13,915 nucleotides of DNA from JAICIG01 sp035532215 (GTDB taxonomy: Bacteria; Planctomycetota; Planctomycetia; Pirellulales; JAICIG01). The notes beneath the pieces are model-generated. The model had not been told where the DNA came from. It searched no databases and worked only from the letters and a program-made list of their open reading frames with translations. Position 1 is the stretch's first letter. The number at the start of each line of letters is the position of its first letter. The position numbers and the translations under genes were made by a program. This document shows, one piece after another, positions 1 through 6,784 of this stretch. The DNA lies in assembly GCA_035532215.1 (NCBI GenBank), contig DATKRK010000290.1, positions 1-13,915 of the forward strand. Reading direction: 5' to 3'.

Positions 1-416
1 GGGGCGCAAAGAACAACGTGAAATGGAGTCGTCGGCGCTAGAACGCAGGTGGCCGGGTTCCCTCACTAAACTAGCTCAATTACCCGCTTCAACGCGAAAT
101 CTGAAATCAAGGCCGATTTATACAAACCGCGCGGTGCGCTCACAAGCGGCTGCGCGAGATGCGCCGGCGCGCGAGGCGGGGCAAGCCGTCGCCCCCCGCT
201 CGTGGCGAATTTTGTAGAAGCGGCATCCCTGCCGCTTTCCGCAACGCGGCAGGGATGCCGCGTCTACAGTCGAACGAAGCGGGCGAGAAATTGAGAAAAA
301 ACCCCAGAATCGAAAAAAAGTCGTAAAGCCCCAGCCTCGCCTCAACCGATAAAGCCTGCCAATTCGACTCGAAAGTCCAGACGATTCATTTCTATCCATC
401 CGGCGAGCGAGGCAGC
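1..416. other. Intergenic region upstream of the glycan cluster
   Basis: No convincing coding sequence is seen here. The short open frames are interrupted, lack ribosome binding sites and show no recognisable protein motif. The stretch contains the compound inverted repeat at 213-268 and then an A-rich segment (about 287-325) leading to the first glycosyltransferase gene at 417. A promoter for that gene should lie in 270-400, but I could not find a -35/-10 pair good enough to call. What lies to the left of position 1 is unknown. Confidence 0.6.
213..268. repeat. Compound inverted repeat (REP/BIME-like palindrome)
   Basis: Two 23-nt arms (213-235 and 246-268) are reverse complements except for one position (A219 opposite G262), with a 10-nt loop at 236-245. 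Each arm contains GCGGCATCCCTGCCGC or its complement. That core is itself a small hairpin (GCGGCA, loop TCCC, TGCCGC), so the element can fold as one long hairpin or as two side-by-side hairpins. No T-run follows, so it is not a classical intrinsic terminator. The design resembles paired REP elements, and palindromes of this style are common between genes in planctomycete genomes as I recall them. Confidence 0.8.
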
Positions 417-1589
417 ATGCGGATTTTGTTGAATGGGGCGCCGATGCTAGGGCGGCTGACAGGCGTAGGCCAGTACGGTCTGCGGTTGTTGGAGGCGTTG
501 GCCCGCTTGCCGCGTGAGTCTGGGGTCGAGGAGATTGGGGTCTTCAATGGTCGCGATGTGGTCGACCTGGCGTCGTTTCTCGTAGCCGTTCGCCAACGGC
601 CCAACGCAGCGGCGCGGCACGAGCGGCTAAAGCGGATCATTCGCAGCGCTTGGCCCCGCTGTCGCGATTGGGCCGATCGCTGGCGGCGGCTGCGGCTGGC
701 AAGCCAGACAAAAACGGCGAATTGGAGCGTGTTTCACGAGACGAATTTCGTCTCGCCCCAGTTCAAACTGCCGCTGGTGACCACGGTCCACGACATGAGT
801 TACTTGCGGTATCCGCAGTTTCTTCCCAAGGACCGCTTGGCGTGGCTGCGGCGGCGTATGGGGCTCACGCTTTCGCGTTCGCGCGTGATCTTGACCGACA
901 GCCATTTCACGCGGCAAGAACTGCTCGAGCTTTGCCCGGGCGTCGATCCAAGCCGAGTCGTGGTGACGCATTTGGGCGTCGATCTCGACTACTACTCCGA
1001 TCCGGCGCATCGAACCCGCGTCGACGACGTTCGCCGCCGCTTCGGCTTGCCTTCGCAATTCGTGCTGTATCTCGGCACGCTGGAGCCTCGTAAGAACCTG
1101 CAAGGCTTGATTCGGGCCTATCAAGGGCTGCCGCGAGACTTACAGCACGAGTACCCGCTGGTGCTGGCCGGCATGTCGGGCTGGAAAGAGCGCTACTTTC
1201 GCGGCGCCTTGGACGAACTGCGCGCTTCGGGCGTGTTGCACGAGATCGGCTATGTCGACGAAGCCGACGTGCCGGCGCTGATGAAAGCCGCCAGCCTGTT
1301 TTGTTTTCCGAGCTTGTACGAGGGTTTCGGCCTGCCGCCGCTGGAAGCCGCCGCCTGCGGAACTCCGGTGTTGTCGAGCCGCGCGGCCTCGCTGCCCGAG
1401 GTGCTCGGCGACGCCGCCATTTACGTCGATCCTCATTCGCCCGCCGAGATTTCCGCCGGCCTGGTTCGTTTGCTCGGCGACGAGCCGCTGCGCAAGTCGC
1501 TGGAAGCGGCCGGCAAAGCGCGAGCCGCGCTGTTTCCTTGGGAGAACTGCGCCAAGCAAACCCTCGCCGCCTATCGGCAAGCCGCATGA
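417..1589 (+). CDS. Glycosyltransferase family 4 (GT-B fold)
   Basis: A 390-residue protein, normal length for GT4 enzymes, which transfer a sugar from a nucleotide donor to an acceptor on the cytoplasmic side of the membrane. The N-terminal Rossmann half carries the glycine-rich GVGQY (residues 16-20) and a TTVHDMSYL segment near 122-130. The C-terminal donor-binding half carries LGTLEPRKN (219-227) and the EX7E signature, E302 and E310 in YEGFGLPPLE, followed by CGTPVLSS and PEVLGDAA. The start ATG has GAGG a few bases upstream. The stop overlaps the start of the next gene in an ATGA arrangement, so translation is probably coupled. With the priming transferase and membrane glycosyltransferase next door, it most likely extends a polyprenyl-linked glycan. 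The sugar and linkage cannot be read from sequence. Confidence 0.93.
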   Translation: MRILLNGAPMLGRLTGVGQYGLRLLEALARLPRESGVEEIGVFNGRDVVDLASFLVAVRQRPNAAARHERLKRIIRSAWPRCRDWADRWRRLRLASQTKTANWSVFHETNFVSPQFKLPLVTTVHDMSYLRYPQFLPKDRLAWLRRRMGLTLSRSRVILTDSHFTRQELLELCPGVDPSRVVVTHLGVDLDYYSDPAHRTRVDDVRRRFGLPSQFVLYLGTLEPRKNLQGLIRAYQGLPRDLQHEYPLVLAGMSGWKERYFRGALDELRASGVLHEIGYVDEADVPALMKAASLFCFPSLYEGFGLPPLEAAACGTPVLSSRAASLPEVLGDAAIYVDPHSPAEISAGLVRLLGDEPLRKSLEAAGKARAALFPWENCAKQTLAAYRQAA

Positions 1590-2377
1590 GCCGCAGCAAG
1601 GTTGCACTAGAACAACGAGGCCAACCACACGTGAACCGCCAGCCACCGCGAGACCGCATGCCCACGACCGCACGACCGCACGTCCGCGAGGTCTTCCGAG
1701 GCACTCAACCCCATTTCCGCCTGGCGGCCGGATCGGCGCTGCAAACGGCGGACGACGCGATTGCCCTCGACTCGTGCCCCGTCTTGCCGCTAGGATTCGG
1801 CGCGGTGGCGAAGCGAGCCATCGACCTCTGCGGGTCGCTGGCCTTGCTGGCCCTCGGCGGAATTCCGATGTTGATCGTCGCCTTGCTCATCAAGCTGACC
1901 AGCCCCGGCCCGGCCCTTTATACGCAAGAGCGCGTGGGCCTCGGCGGGCGGCGCTTCAAGCTGTTGAAGTTTCGCACGATGCGAGTCGACGCCGAGGCGC
2001 TGACCGGCCCCGTCTGGGCGCAAGAGCACGATCCGCGGCGAACGGCTTTCGGCGCCTTTCTGCGGCGTTGGAGCATCGACGAATTGCCTCAATTGATCAA
2101 CGTCGTCCGCGGCGAGATGAGCCTCGTCGGGCCGCGGCCGGAGCGACCTTATTTCGTGGCCAAATTCTCTCAGGAAATGCCGTCGTATATGCAGCGTCAC
2201 AGCATTCAGCCTGGCTTGACGGGTTGGGCGCAGTTGAACGGCCTGCGCGGCAATACGTCGATCAGTATGCGGTTGGACTTCGATCTGTATTACATTCGGC
2301 ACTGGTCGCCGACGCTCGACGTCCTCATTCTGGTCATGACGCCCTTCAAGATGCTGGCCGAAAAAAATGCCTACTGA
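1586..2377 (+). CDS. Polyprenyl-phosphate sugar-1-phosphate transferase (WbaP/WcaJ type)
   Basis: The 263-residue product belongs to the bacterial sugar transferase family (monotopic phosphoglycosyl transferases), which load the first sugar phosphate onto undecaprenyl phosphate. Visible signatures are the hydrophobic reentrant helix AIDLCGSLALLALGGIPMLI (about 78-97), KFRTM (128-132), the catalytic Asp-Glu pair in SIDELPQL (D165, E166), GEMSLVGPRPE (176-186), PGLTGWAQ (209-216) and FDLYYI. It lacks the long multi-pass N-terminal domain of full WbaP, so it is the minimal catalytic form with about 75 extra residues in front. The ATG at 1586 overlaps the previous stop. GTG 1631 and ATG 1658 are possible alternatives, because residues 1-70 look poorly conserved. 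It should initiate the glycan extended by the neighbouring glycosyltransferase. Confidence 0.93.
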   Translation: MSRSKVALEQRGQPHVNRQPPRDRMPTTARPHVREVFRGTQPHFRLAAGSALQTADDAIALDSCPVLPLGFGAVAKRAIDLCGSLALLALGGIPMLIVALLIKLTSPGPALYTQERVGLGGRRFKLLKFRTMRVDAEALTGPVWAQEHDPRRTAFGAFLRRWSIDELPQLINVVRGEMSLVGPRPERPYFVAKFSQEMPSYMQRHSIQPGLTGWAQLNGLRGNTSISMRLDFDLYYIRHWSPTLDVLILVMTPFKMLAEKNAY

Positions 2378-4043
2378 ACCCGAAGAACCATCGCGGCGAG
2401 GTCCAGGGGCGGGGTTGCTCGCGGCCCTGCTGTTGACGGCCGCGCTGCAAATCTTCATCGGCATGCGCTCGCCGATCATCGCCAAAGACGGCATGAGCTT
2501 CATTCGCATCGCCGGCGAATTGCGAGAGGACGCCGCAGCCACGCTGCAACTCGAAGACCAGCACCCCGGCTATCCGGCGATGATTTTGGCGGGAAACTAT
2601 CTCGCCCGCCGACTGCCGGGGATCAGCGAGTTCGAGTGTTGGATTCTAGGCGCACGGCTGGCTTCGGGAATTGCGGGCGTCCTTTCGGTGGCCGTCGTCT
2701 GGCTGCTGGCTCGGAGGCTGTTCGATCGGCGGGTTGCCGACGTGGCGGCGCTGTTGGCCGCGGTCTGGCCCCTGCTGCGGCAAAACGCCTCGGACGCGCT
2801 GAGCGACACGCCTCATTTCATGTTCTATCTGGCCGGCGTCTGGCTGACCTGCGAGGGCCTGGTTCGTCGCCAGGCGCGTTGGTTCGCGGCGGCTTGCGCC
2901 GTCAGCGGCCTGGCCTACTGGATCCGGCCCGAGGGCTTGATCGTGGGCTTTACGGCCGCGCTCTTGTTGTTGGTCCAACTCTGGCGCGCCGAGGGCCAAG
3001 TCCGCTGGCGCGCGGTCTGCAAAGTGGCGGCGATGGGGTTGGTAATGTTCGCGGTCGCAGCTCCTTACGGCCTGCTGGCGGGAAAGCTCACCAGCAAGAA
3101 GAATCCTTTGCAGCGCGAGCCCAGCGATCTGGAAATTGCGGCCCAGGGCGTCGCTGCGACGCCGGGTTTGCTCTCGGAGCCTTTGCCCGGCGCCAAGCTG
3201 CCCAACGAAACGGCGCGGCCTGACTCGATAGTCGGAGCGATTGCGGCGGCGCTCTACGAACTGGGCAAGGAAATCGGCCAAGGCTTTTATTATTTGTTCC
3301 TGGTACCGCTGTTCGTCTGGCTTTGCGCCCCCAGCCGCCTGCGGCCGCATTTCGCGGCGACGTGGATGACGACCGTGCTCATCTTTTGTCACATGGCGAT
3401 GCTGGTATTGCTCTTCCTGACGGCCGGCTATATTAGCCACCGTCACGTAATTCCGCTCGTCGGCATGATGTTGCCGGGAACGGCCGCAGGCACGGTTTGG
3501 CTGGCCGATCGGCTTGCAGATCGTTGGCCGGCCTGGACGGCGCGACTTCGAATCCCGCTGTTTCGAGCGATTCGGGCGCCCTCGTCAAGTCAGGCTTTGA
3601 CCGCGATCGTGTTGTTCATGCTCGCGGGTCTGCTCCCGAAAACAATCAAGCCGTTGCACGAGGTTTACGCGCCGCTTGTCCAGGCCGCTCTGTGGGTTAA
3701 GCAGCATGCTCGTCCGGGCGATCAGGTGCTGGCGACGTCTGGCTACGTGCGGTTCTACGCGGGGATGCCGGGCTTGCTGTTGGGGCCCGAAGTCCCGAAT
3801 CTGCCGATTGGTTTGGTGCAAGAACCCGACTCCCGGCCGTGGCCTTTCATCGTGGTGGAAGTCGACACGAGAAAGTTCGACTGCCAACAGCTTTGCAATC
3901 CAGCGGCCGGGTACGAGCAAGTCTTGCAAATCGCGCTACATCCGCGAAGGAAATGGCCCAAGGTTCTGGTGTTCGCCTCTCGTTCGGCCAACGTCTCGCG
4001 GCTGGCCGCGCATGAGGCGGCCGGCGGCAAAGCGTCGAACTAA
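2367..4043 (+). CDS. Multi-pass membrane glycosyltransferase, GT-C (PMT/ArnT-like)
   Basis: A 558-residue protein with an N-terminal membrane helix (about 15-33), many further hydrophobic segments to about residue 420, and a soluble C-terminal region (about 430-558) expected on the periplasmic side. The first periplasmic loop has the GT-C acidic signature KDGMSFIRIA (D41 candidate catalytic base) and QHPGYP (65-70), matching the HPPLYP-type motif of PMT/ArnT/GT83 enzymes. SDTPHFMFYLAG (146-157) and SHRHVIPLVGMMLPG (357-371) fit the later conserved loops. Such enzymes use a polyprenyl-phosphate-linked sugar to modify lipid, protein or glycan outside the cytoplasm. Its ATG lies 11 bp inside the previous gene, so translational coupling is likely. 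Acceptor and sugar are unknown, and the subfamily call is less certain than the fold. Confidence 0.83.
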   Translation: MPTEPEEPSRRGPGAGLLAALLLTAALQIFIGMRSPIIAKDGMSFIRIAGELREDAAATLQLEDQHPGYPAMILAGNYLARRLPGISEFECWILGARLASGIAGVLSVAVVWLLARRLFDRRVADVAALLAAVWPLLRQNASDALSDTPHFMFYLAGVWLTCEGLVRRQARWFAAACAVSGLAYWIRPEGLIVGFTAALLLLVQLWRAEGQVRWRAVCKVAAMGLVMFAVAAPYGLLAGKLTSKKNPLQREPSDLEIAAQGVAATPGLLSEPLPGAKLPNETARPDSIVGAIAAALYELGKEIGQGFYYLFLVPLFVWLCAPSRLRPHFAATWMTTVLIFCHMAMLVLLFLTAGYISHRHVIPLVGMMLPGTAAGTVWLADRLADRWPAWTARLRIPLFRAIRAPSSSQALTAIVLFMLAGLLPKTIKPLHEVYAPLVQAALWVKQHARPGDQVLATSGYVRFYAGMPGLLLGPEVPNLPIGLVQEPDSRPWPFIVVEVDTRKFDCQQLCNPAAGYEQVLQIALHPRRKWPKVLVFASRSANVSRLAAHEAAGGKASN

Positions 4044-4058
4044 CGTCGCAGATCGCGC

Positions 4059-4877
4059 ATGTCGAAACAGGGCCGTACGGCGATCGTCACCGGGTCCGCG
4101 AGCGGTTTGGGCCGGGCGCTGGCGGTGCGGCTGGCCCGCGACGGTTGGCGGTTGGCGCTGGCCGATATCGCCAAAGAGGCGAATCGCGAAACGCTGGCAA
4201 TGGTCGAACGGGCCGGCGGCAGCGGCCAATGCGAACCCCTCGACGTCTCGCGGCTCGATGACTGGCTCGCGCTGCGCGATCGACTGCAAAGTCAGTGGCC
4301 GCAGCTCGACTTGCTCGTCAACAATGCCGGCATCGCAGGCTCAGGAGAAGTCGGCGGCTTTCCGATCGATGAGTGGCGTCGCCTGCTCGACGTCAACTTG
4401 ATGGGCGCCGTTTACGGCTGCCACGTGTTCATCGGTTGGCTGAAAAACCACCCTCATCGGTCGCACATTATCAATACGGCGTCGTTGGCCGCTTTTGCCG
4501 CGGCGCCGACCATGGCGGCCTATAACGTGGCCAAGGCCGGCATCGTGGCCCTTTCGGAAACATTGTACGCCGAGGCGAAGAAACATGGCGTCGGCGTGAC
4601 GGTGCTCTGCCCCGGCTTCTTTTCGACGAACCTGCTATTGCAAGGTCACTTCGCCAATGAAGACGAGAAACAGCTCGCCCAGCGGATGATGCAAAACTCC
4701 TCCTTCGATGCGGCGCACGTCGCCGAGTTGGCCGTGCGAGCCATGACTCGCCGCCGGTTGTACGTGGTAACCGGCGCGAAAGCGCGCTGGTTTTGGCGCA
4801 TCAAACGCTGGTTTCCCCGCACCTACATGAACCTTCTCGCCCGGCGCTATGTCAAGGGCCTGCCCGAATCGTTCTGA
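4059..4877 (+). CDS. Short-chain dehydrogenase/reductase (SDR), classical type
   Basis: A 272-residue NAD(P)-dependent oxidoreductase with every hallmark of the classical SDR family. TGSASGLG (11-18) is the dinucleotide-binding glycine motif, with LVNNAG (86-91) and the structural N113. The catalytic residues are S142 and the YNVAK box (Y155, K159), followed by PGFF at 185-188. D36 at the end of the second strand would favour NAD(H), though this is only a rule of thumb. The C-terminal 40 residues are basic and aromatic (KARWFWRIKRWFPRTYMNLL), suggesting membrane association. The gene starts 15 bp after the membrane glycosyltransferase and is probably in the same transcript, but the substrate is not evident. 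It could modify a sugar or lipid precursor or be unrelated to the glycan. Confidence 0.93.
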   Translation: MSKQGRTAIVTGSASGLGRALAVRLARDGWRLALADIAKEANRETLAMVERAGGSGQCEPLDVSRLDDWLALRDRLQSQWPQLDLLVNNAGIAGSGEVGGFPIDEWRRLLDVNLMGAVYGCHVFIGWLKNHPHRSHIINTASLAAFAAAPTMAAYNVAKAGIVALSETLYAEAKKHGVGVTVLCPGFFSTNLLLQGHFANEDEKQLAQRMMQNSSFDAAHVAELAVRAMTRRRLYVVTGAKARWFWRIKRWFPRTYMNLLARRYVKGLPESF

Positions 4878-4945
4878 GCGGCGTCAACGCCGCTGGCCCC
4901 CCTCGGGTTTTCCCGATGCCTCGTGAAAGAGCGGGCGTCTATGGA

Positions 4946-4969
4946 GGGACGGGCGCCCTCGCCCGTCCC
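4946..4969. repeat. Perfect GC-rich hairpin after the glycan cluster
   Basis: GGGACGGGCG (4946-4955) and CGCCCGTCCC (4960-4969) pair perfectly over 10 bp around a CCCT loop. It lies 68 bp after the dehydrogenase stop. AATTATT follows rather than a T-run, so it could act as a weak terminator or 3'-end stabiliser for the 417-4877 transcript. It may equally be one copy of a dispersed palindrome. Confidence 0.7.
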
Positions 4970-4989
4970 AATTATTGAGCCAAGGATGA

Positions 4990-5009
4990 AACACGGATCG
5001 AACACGGAT
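4990..5009. repeat. Short direct repeat, AACACGGAT twice
   Basis: AACACGGAT occurs at 4990-4998 and again at 5001-5009, giving an 11-nt period, about one DNA turn. It lies in the 289-bp gap before miaE. It could be a pair of same-face protein-binding half-sites or simply low-complexity intergenic sequence. Confidence 0.45.
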
Positions 5010-5166
5010 GAGAAAACGAGAACCCCGGCGCAGGCTGAAGCCGGTTAAATCTGAAAGCAAGCCGTGACATTGGCCCGCTTGGCTCGAAGTAGGCTCTGCC
5101 GCCCAGCGGCCTCACCGAGTAAAATCAGCTTAGGGACGCCATCTGATTATCGACCGTTGTTCGCCG

Positions 5167-5742
5167 ATGTTAAGCCTGAAAAGCAGCACCTCGCCGCGTT
5201 GGTTGGCCGAGGTCGAAAACCATCTCGAAGAACTGCTGCTCGACCACGCGCACTGCGAGAAGAAGGCCGCCGGAACGGCCATGAATCTGATCTTCGCCTA
5301 CGTCGATCGCGTCGAACTGGTCAAGCCTTTGTCGGAAATCGTCAGCGAAGAATTAGAGCACTTCCGGCTGGTGATCGACCTGCTCGAAGCCCGCGGCATC
5401 CGCTTTCGCCGGCTGAAGCCGAGCAGCTACGGCGCTCGGTTGAACGAGTTGGTTCGCAAGCAAGAACCCGGCAAGGCGGTCGACCGGCTGCTCGTGGCCG
5501 CCCTGATCGAAGCCCGCTCTTGCGAGCGGTTCGCGCTGCTGAAGGACCGGCTACAAGACCGCGAGTTAGCCGGCTTTTATCAAAGCCTGTTCGAGTCGGA
5601 GGCCCGGCACCATGCCAGCTACGTGCAGATGGCCCGCTCGTTTGCCAGCGAAGAGGCCGTTCGAGTCCGCTTGGAGGAGTTGGCCGCGGCCGAGGCCACG
5701 ATCATCGACGAAGGCGACGATCTGCCTCGCATGCACAGTTAG
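5167..5742 (+). CDS. miaE: tRNA-(ms2io6A37)-hydroxylase MiaE
   Basis: A 191-residue all-helical ferritin-like protein matching MiaE, the oxygen-dependent di-iron enzyme that hydroxylates the isopentenyl group of 2-methylthio-N6-isopentenyladenosine at position 37 of tRNAs reading U-starting codons. Iron ligands can be placed in two halves: E31 in AHCEKKAAG, E62 and H65 in SEELEHF, then E115 in ALIEARSCERF, and E145 and H148 in ESEARHHASY. Length and motif order are normal. The ATG at 5167 is the first plausible start. No strong Shine-Dalgarno precedes it. It is separated from the dehydrogenase by 289 bp with a hairpin, so it is probably its own transcription unit. Its stop overlaps that of the convergent NIPSNAP gene by 4 bp. 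Confidence 0.93.
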   Translation: MLSLKSSTSPRWLAEVENHLEELLLDHAHCEKKAAGTAMNLIFAYVDRVELVKPLSEIVSEELEHFRLVIDLLEARGIRFRRLKPSSYGARLNELVRKQEPGKAVDRLLVAALIEARSCERFALLKDRLQDRELAGFYQSLFESEARHHASYVQMARSFASEEAVRVRLEELAAAEATIIDEGDDLPRMHS

Positions 5743-6500
5743 CGAATCGGCGAATAATCGGTCGCCTTGAGAAACAGCGACTTCACGCCCCCTTTCACCG
5801 TCAGTGGGCCGCCCGCCTTGGTTTCCGAATCCTTCAGGGCGGATTTCCACGCAGGGTCGGCGCCGAACGCGGCGAACGATTCCTGGGCGGCTTGCGGGCT
5901 GCGATGGGCCAACAGATACACGAGCGTGTCTTCGGCGCCTTCCTGGTCGGACAAGAGATTCCAATAAGCGATATTCGTCATGCCGTGTTTCTTGAACAGC
6001 GCGACCGTGTGGTCGCGGAAGCGCGAGTTGAGCGCATCCAGGTTGCCGGGCGTGGTCGTGTACGTGCGCAGCTCGAACACGCGCTCGTCCGCGTGCGAAG
6101 GTTTGATCTCTGGCGAATAGTCCGTGGCCTTGAGGAATTTGATCTCCACCTTGTCGACGAGTTTTCCATCGACCTCGCTGGCCTCCTTGGCTCGCTTCCA
6201 GTCGGGGTCGGCGCCGAACGCCTGCCACGCGTTTTCACGCTCCTCGCGGCTGGGGTAGGCCAACACGTAGATCAGCTTTCGCTCCGGGTTTTCCAGCGGA
6301 ACCCAGTAGCCGATGTTCGTCATGCCGTGTTTTTCGAACAGTTTCGTCGTGTGGTCGCGAAAGCGAGCGTGCAGCGCCTCGAGTTTGTGCGGCGCCGCGT
6401 AGTAAGTCCGCATCTCGAACACGCGCGGATCGGGCTCGGCGGCGGAAAGCGAGGCGGCGGACATTAAAATCACTCCGAGCAGCGTGGCGGGGCGAATCAT
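5739..6500 (-). CDS. Secreted tandem NIPSNAP-domain protein
   Basis: A 253-residue protein with an N-terminal signal peptide (about 1-20, ending ASLSA) followed by two NIPSNAP domains, about 26-130 and 140-253. Both halves contain the same landmarks: VFEMRTY and VFELRTY, then FRDHTTKLFEKHGMTNIGYW and FRDHTVALFKKHGMTNIAYW, then AFGADPDW and AFGADPAW, and finally a FLKATDYSP ending. The repeat reflects an internal duplication of a ferredoxin-like dimeric alpha-beta barrel fold. The biochemical role is unknown. Exported two-domain forms are frequent in planctomycetes. The ATG at 6500 is preceded by AGGA (complement of 6508-6511), and the longer upstream open frame lacks a signal peptide. It is transcribed toward miaE. 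Confidence 0.9.
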   Translation of the reverse strand: MIRPATLLGVILMSAASLSAAEPDPRVFEMRTYYAAPHKLEALHARFRDHTTKLFEKHGMTNIGYWVPLENPERKLIYVLAYPSREERENAWQAFGADPDWKRAKEASEVDGKLVDKVEIKFLKATDYSPEIKPSHADERVFELRTYTTTPGNLDALNSRFRDHTVALFKKHGMTNIAYWNLLSDQEGAEDTLVYLLAHRSPQAAQESFAAFGADPAWKSALKDSETKAGGPLTVKGGVKSLFLKATDYSPIR

Positions 6501-6712
6501 GGCTGTTTCCTGGATTGAATGGCATCGACCGCGGCGTTCTTCGAGGCCGATTGTAATCGGCCCGCCGGCGCTCGTCCATGCACGCCTCCGAGGGTTGTTT
6601 TCGCAAAACTTGCGTCGCAGCGAGCCCAATCTTCCGTTGCCGCCGCCGGGTTGTTCGCAATCCGAGGAAAAACCGCCTCCCAGGCGCTCTGGTTTCGAAA
6701 CGACAAACAACT

Positions 6713-6718
6713 TATATT
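6713..6718 (+). promoter_or_regulatory. Possible -10 element (TATATT) for the desaturase gene
   Basis: TATATT sits in the only AT-rich pocket of the 284-bp divergent gap between the NIPSNAP and desaturase genes. A convincing -35 partner is missing (TGGTTT at 6690-6695 is a poor match), so this is a weak call. It lies 20 bp upstream of the palindrome at 6739-6760. Confidence 0.25.
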
Positions 6719-6738
6719 AACCCGCTTATTCTGCGTCT

Positions 6739-6760
6739 GGCTTGCCAGCGTTGGCAAGCC
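6739..6760. promoter_or_regulatory. Palindrome upstream of the desaturase (operator or hairpin)
   Basis: GGCTTGCCA (6739-6747) and TGGCAAGCC (6752-6760) are perfect 9-bp inverted arms around GCGT. It lies 25 bp before the earliest desaturase start and 20 bp after a TATATT. That position suits a dimeric repressor operator near the transcription start, or a leader hairpin close to the ribosome entry site. Genes for desaturases are often regulated by TetR-type or similar dimers, but no regulator is encoded here. Confidence 0.45.
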
Positions 6761-6784
6761 TGCACGCGGTCATGATGCACCCAG

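Noticed and set aside
907..1704. A 265-codon minus-strand frame opposite the GT4 gene
   Set aside because: The composition is dominated by Arg, Ala and Ser and there is no recognisable domain. It is a shadow of the GT4 coding frame.
5064..5100. Possible promoter for miaE starting at GTGACA (5064-5069), sharing GAAGTAGGCT with the promoter at 8860-8887
   Set aside because: No acceptable -10 hexamer lies 16-18 nt downstream, and the shared 10-mer falls in a different place relative to the -35, so I did not call it.
5064..6467. A 467-codon open frame on the plus strand spanning miaE and the antisense of the NIPSNAP gene
   Set aside because: It is low-complexity Arg/Gly-rich translation with no domain. 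It overlaps miaE and the NIPSNAP gene, both of which have clear family motifs. GC-rich DNA commonly leaves such frames open by chance.
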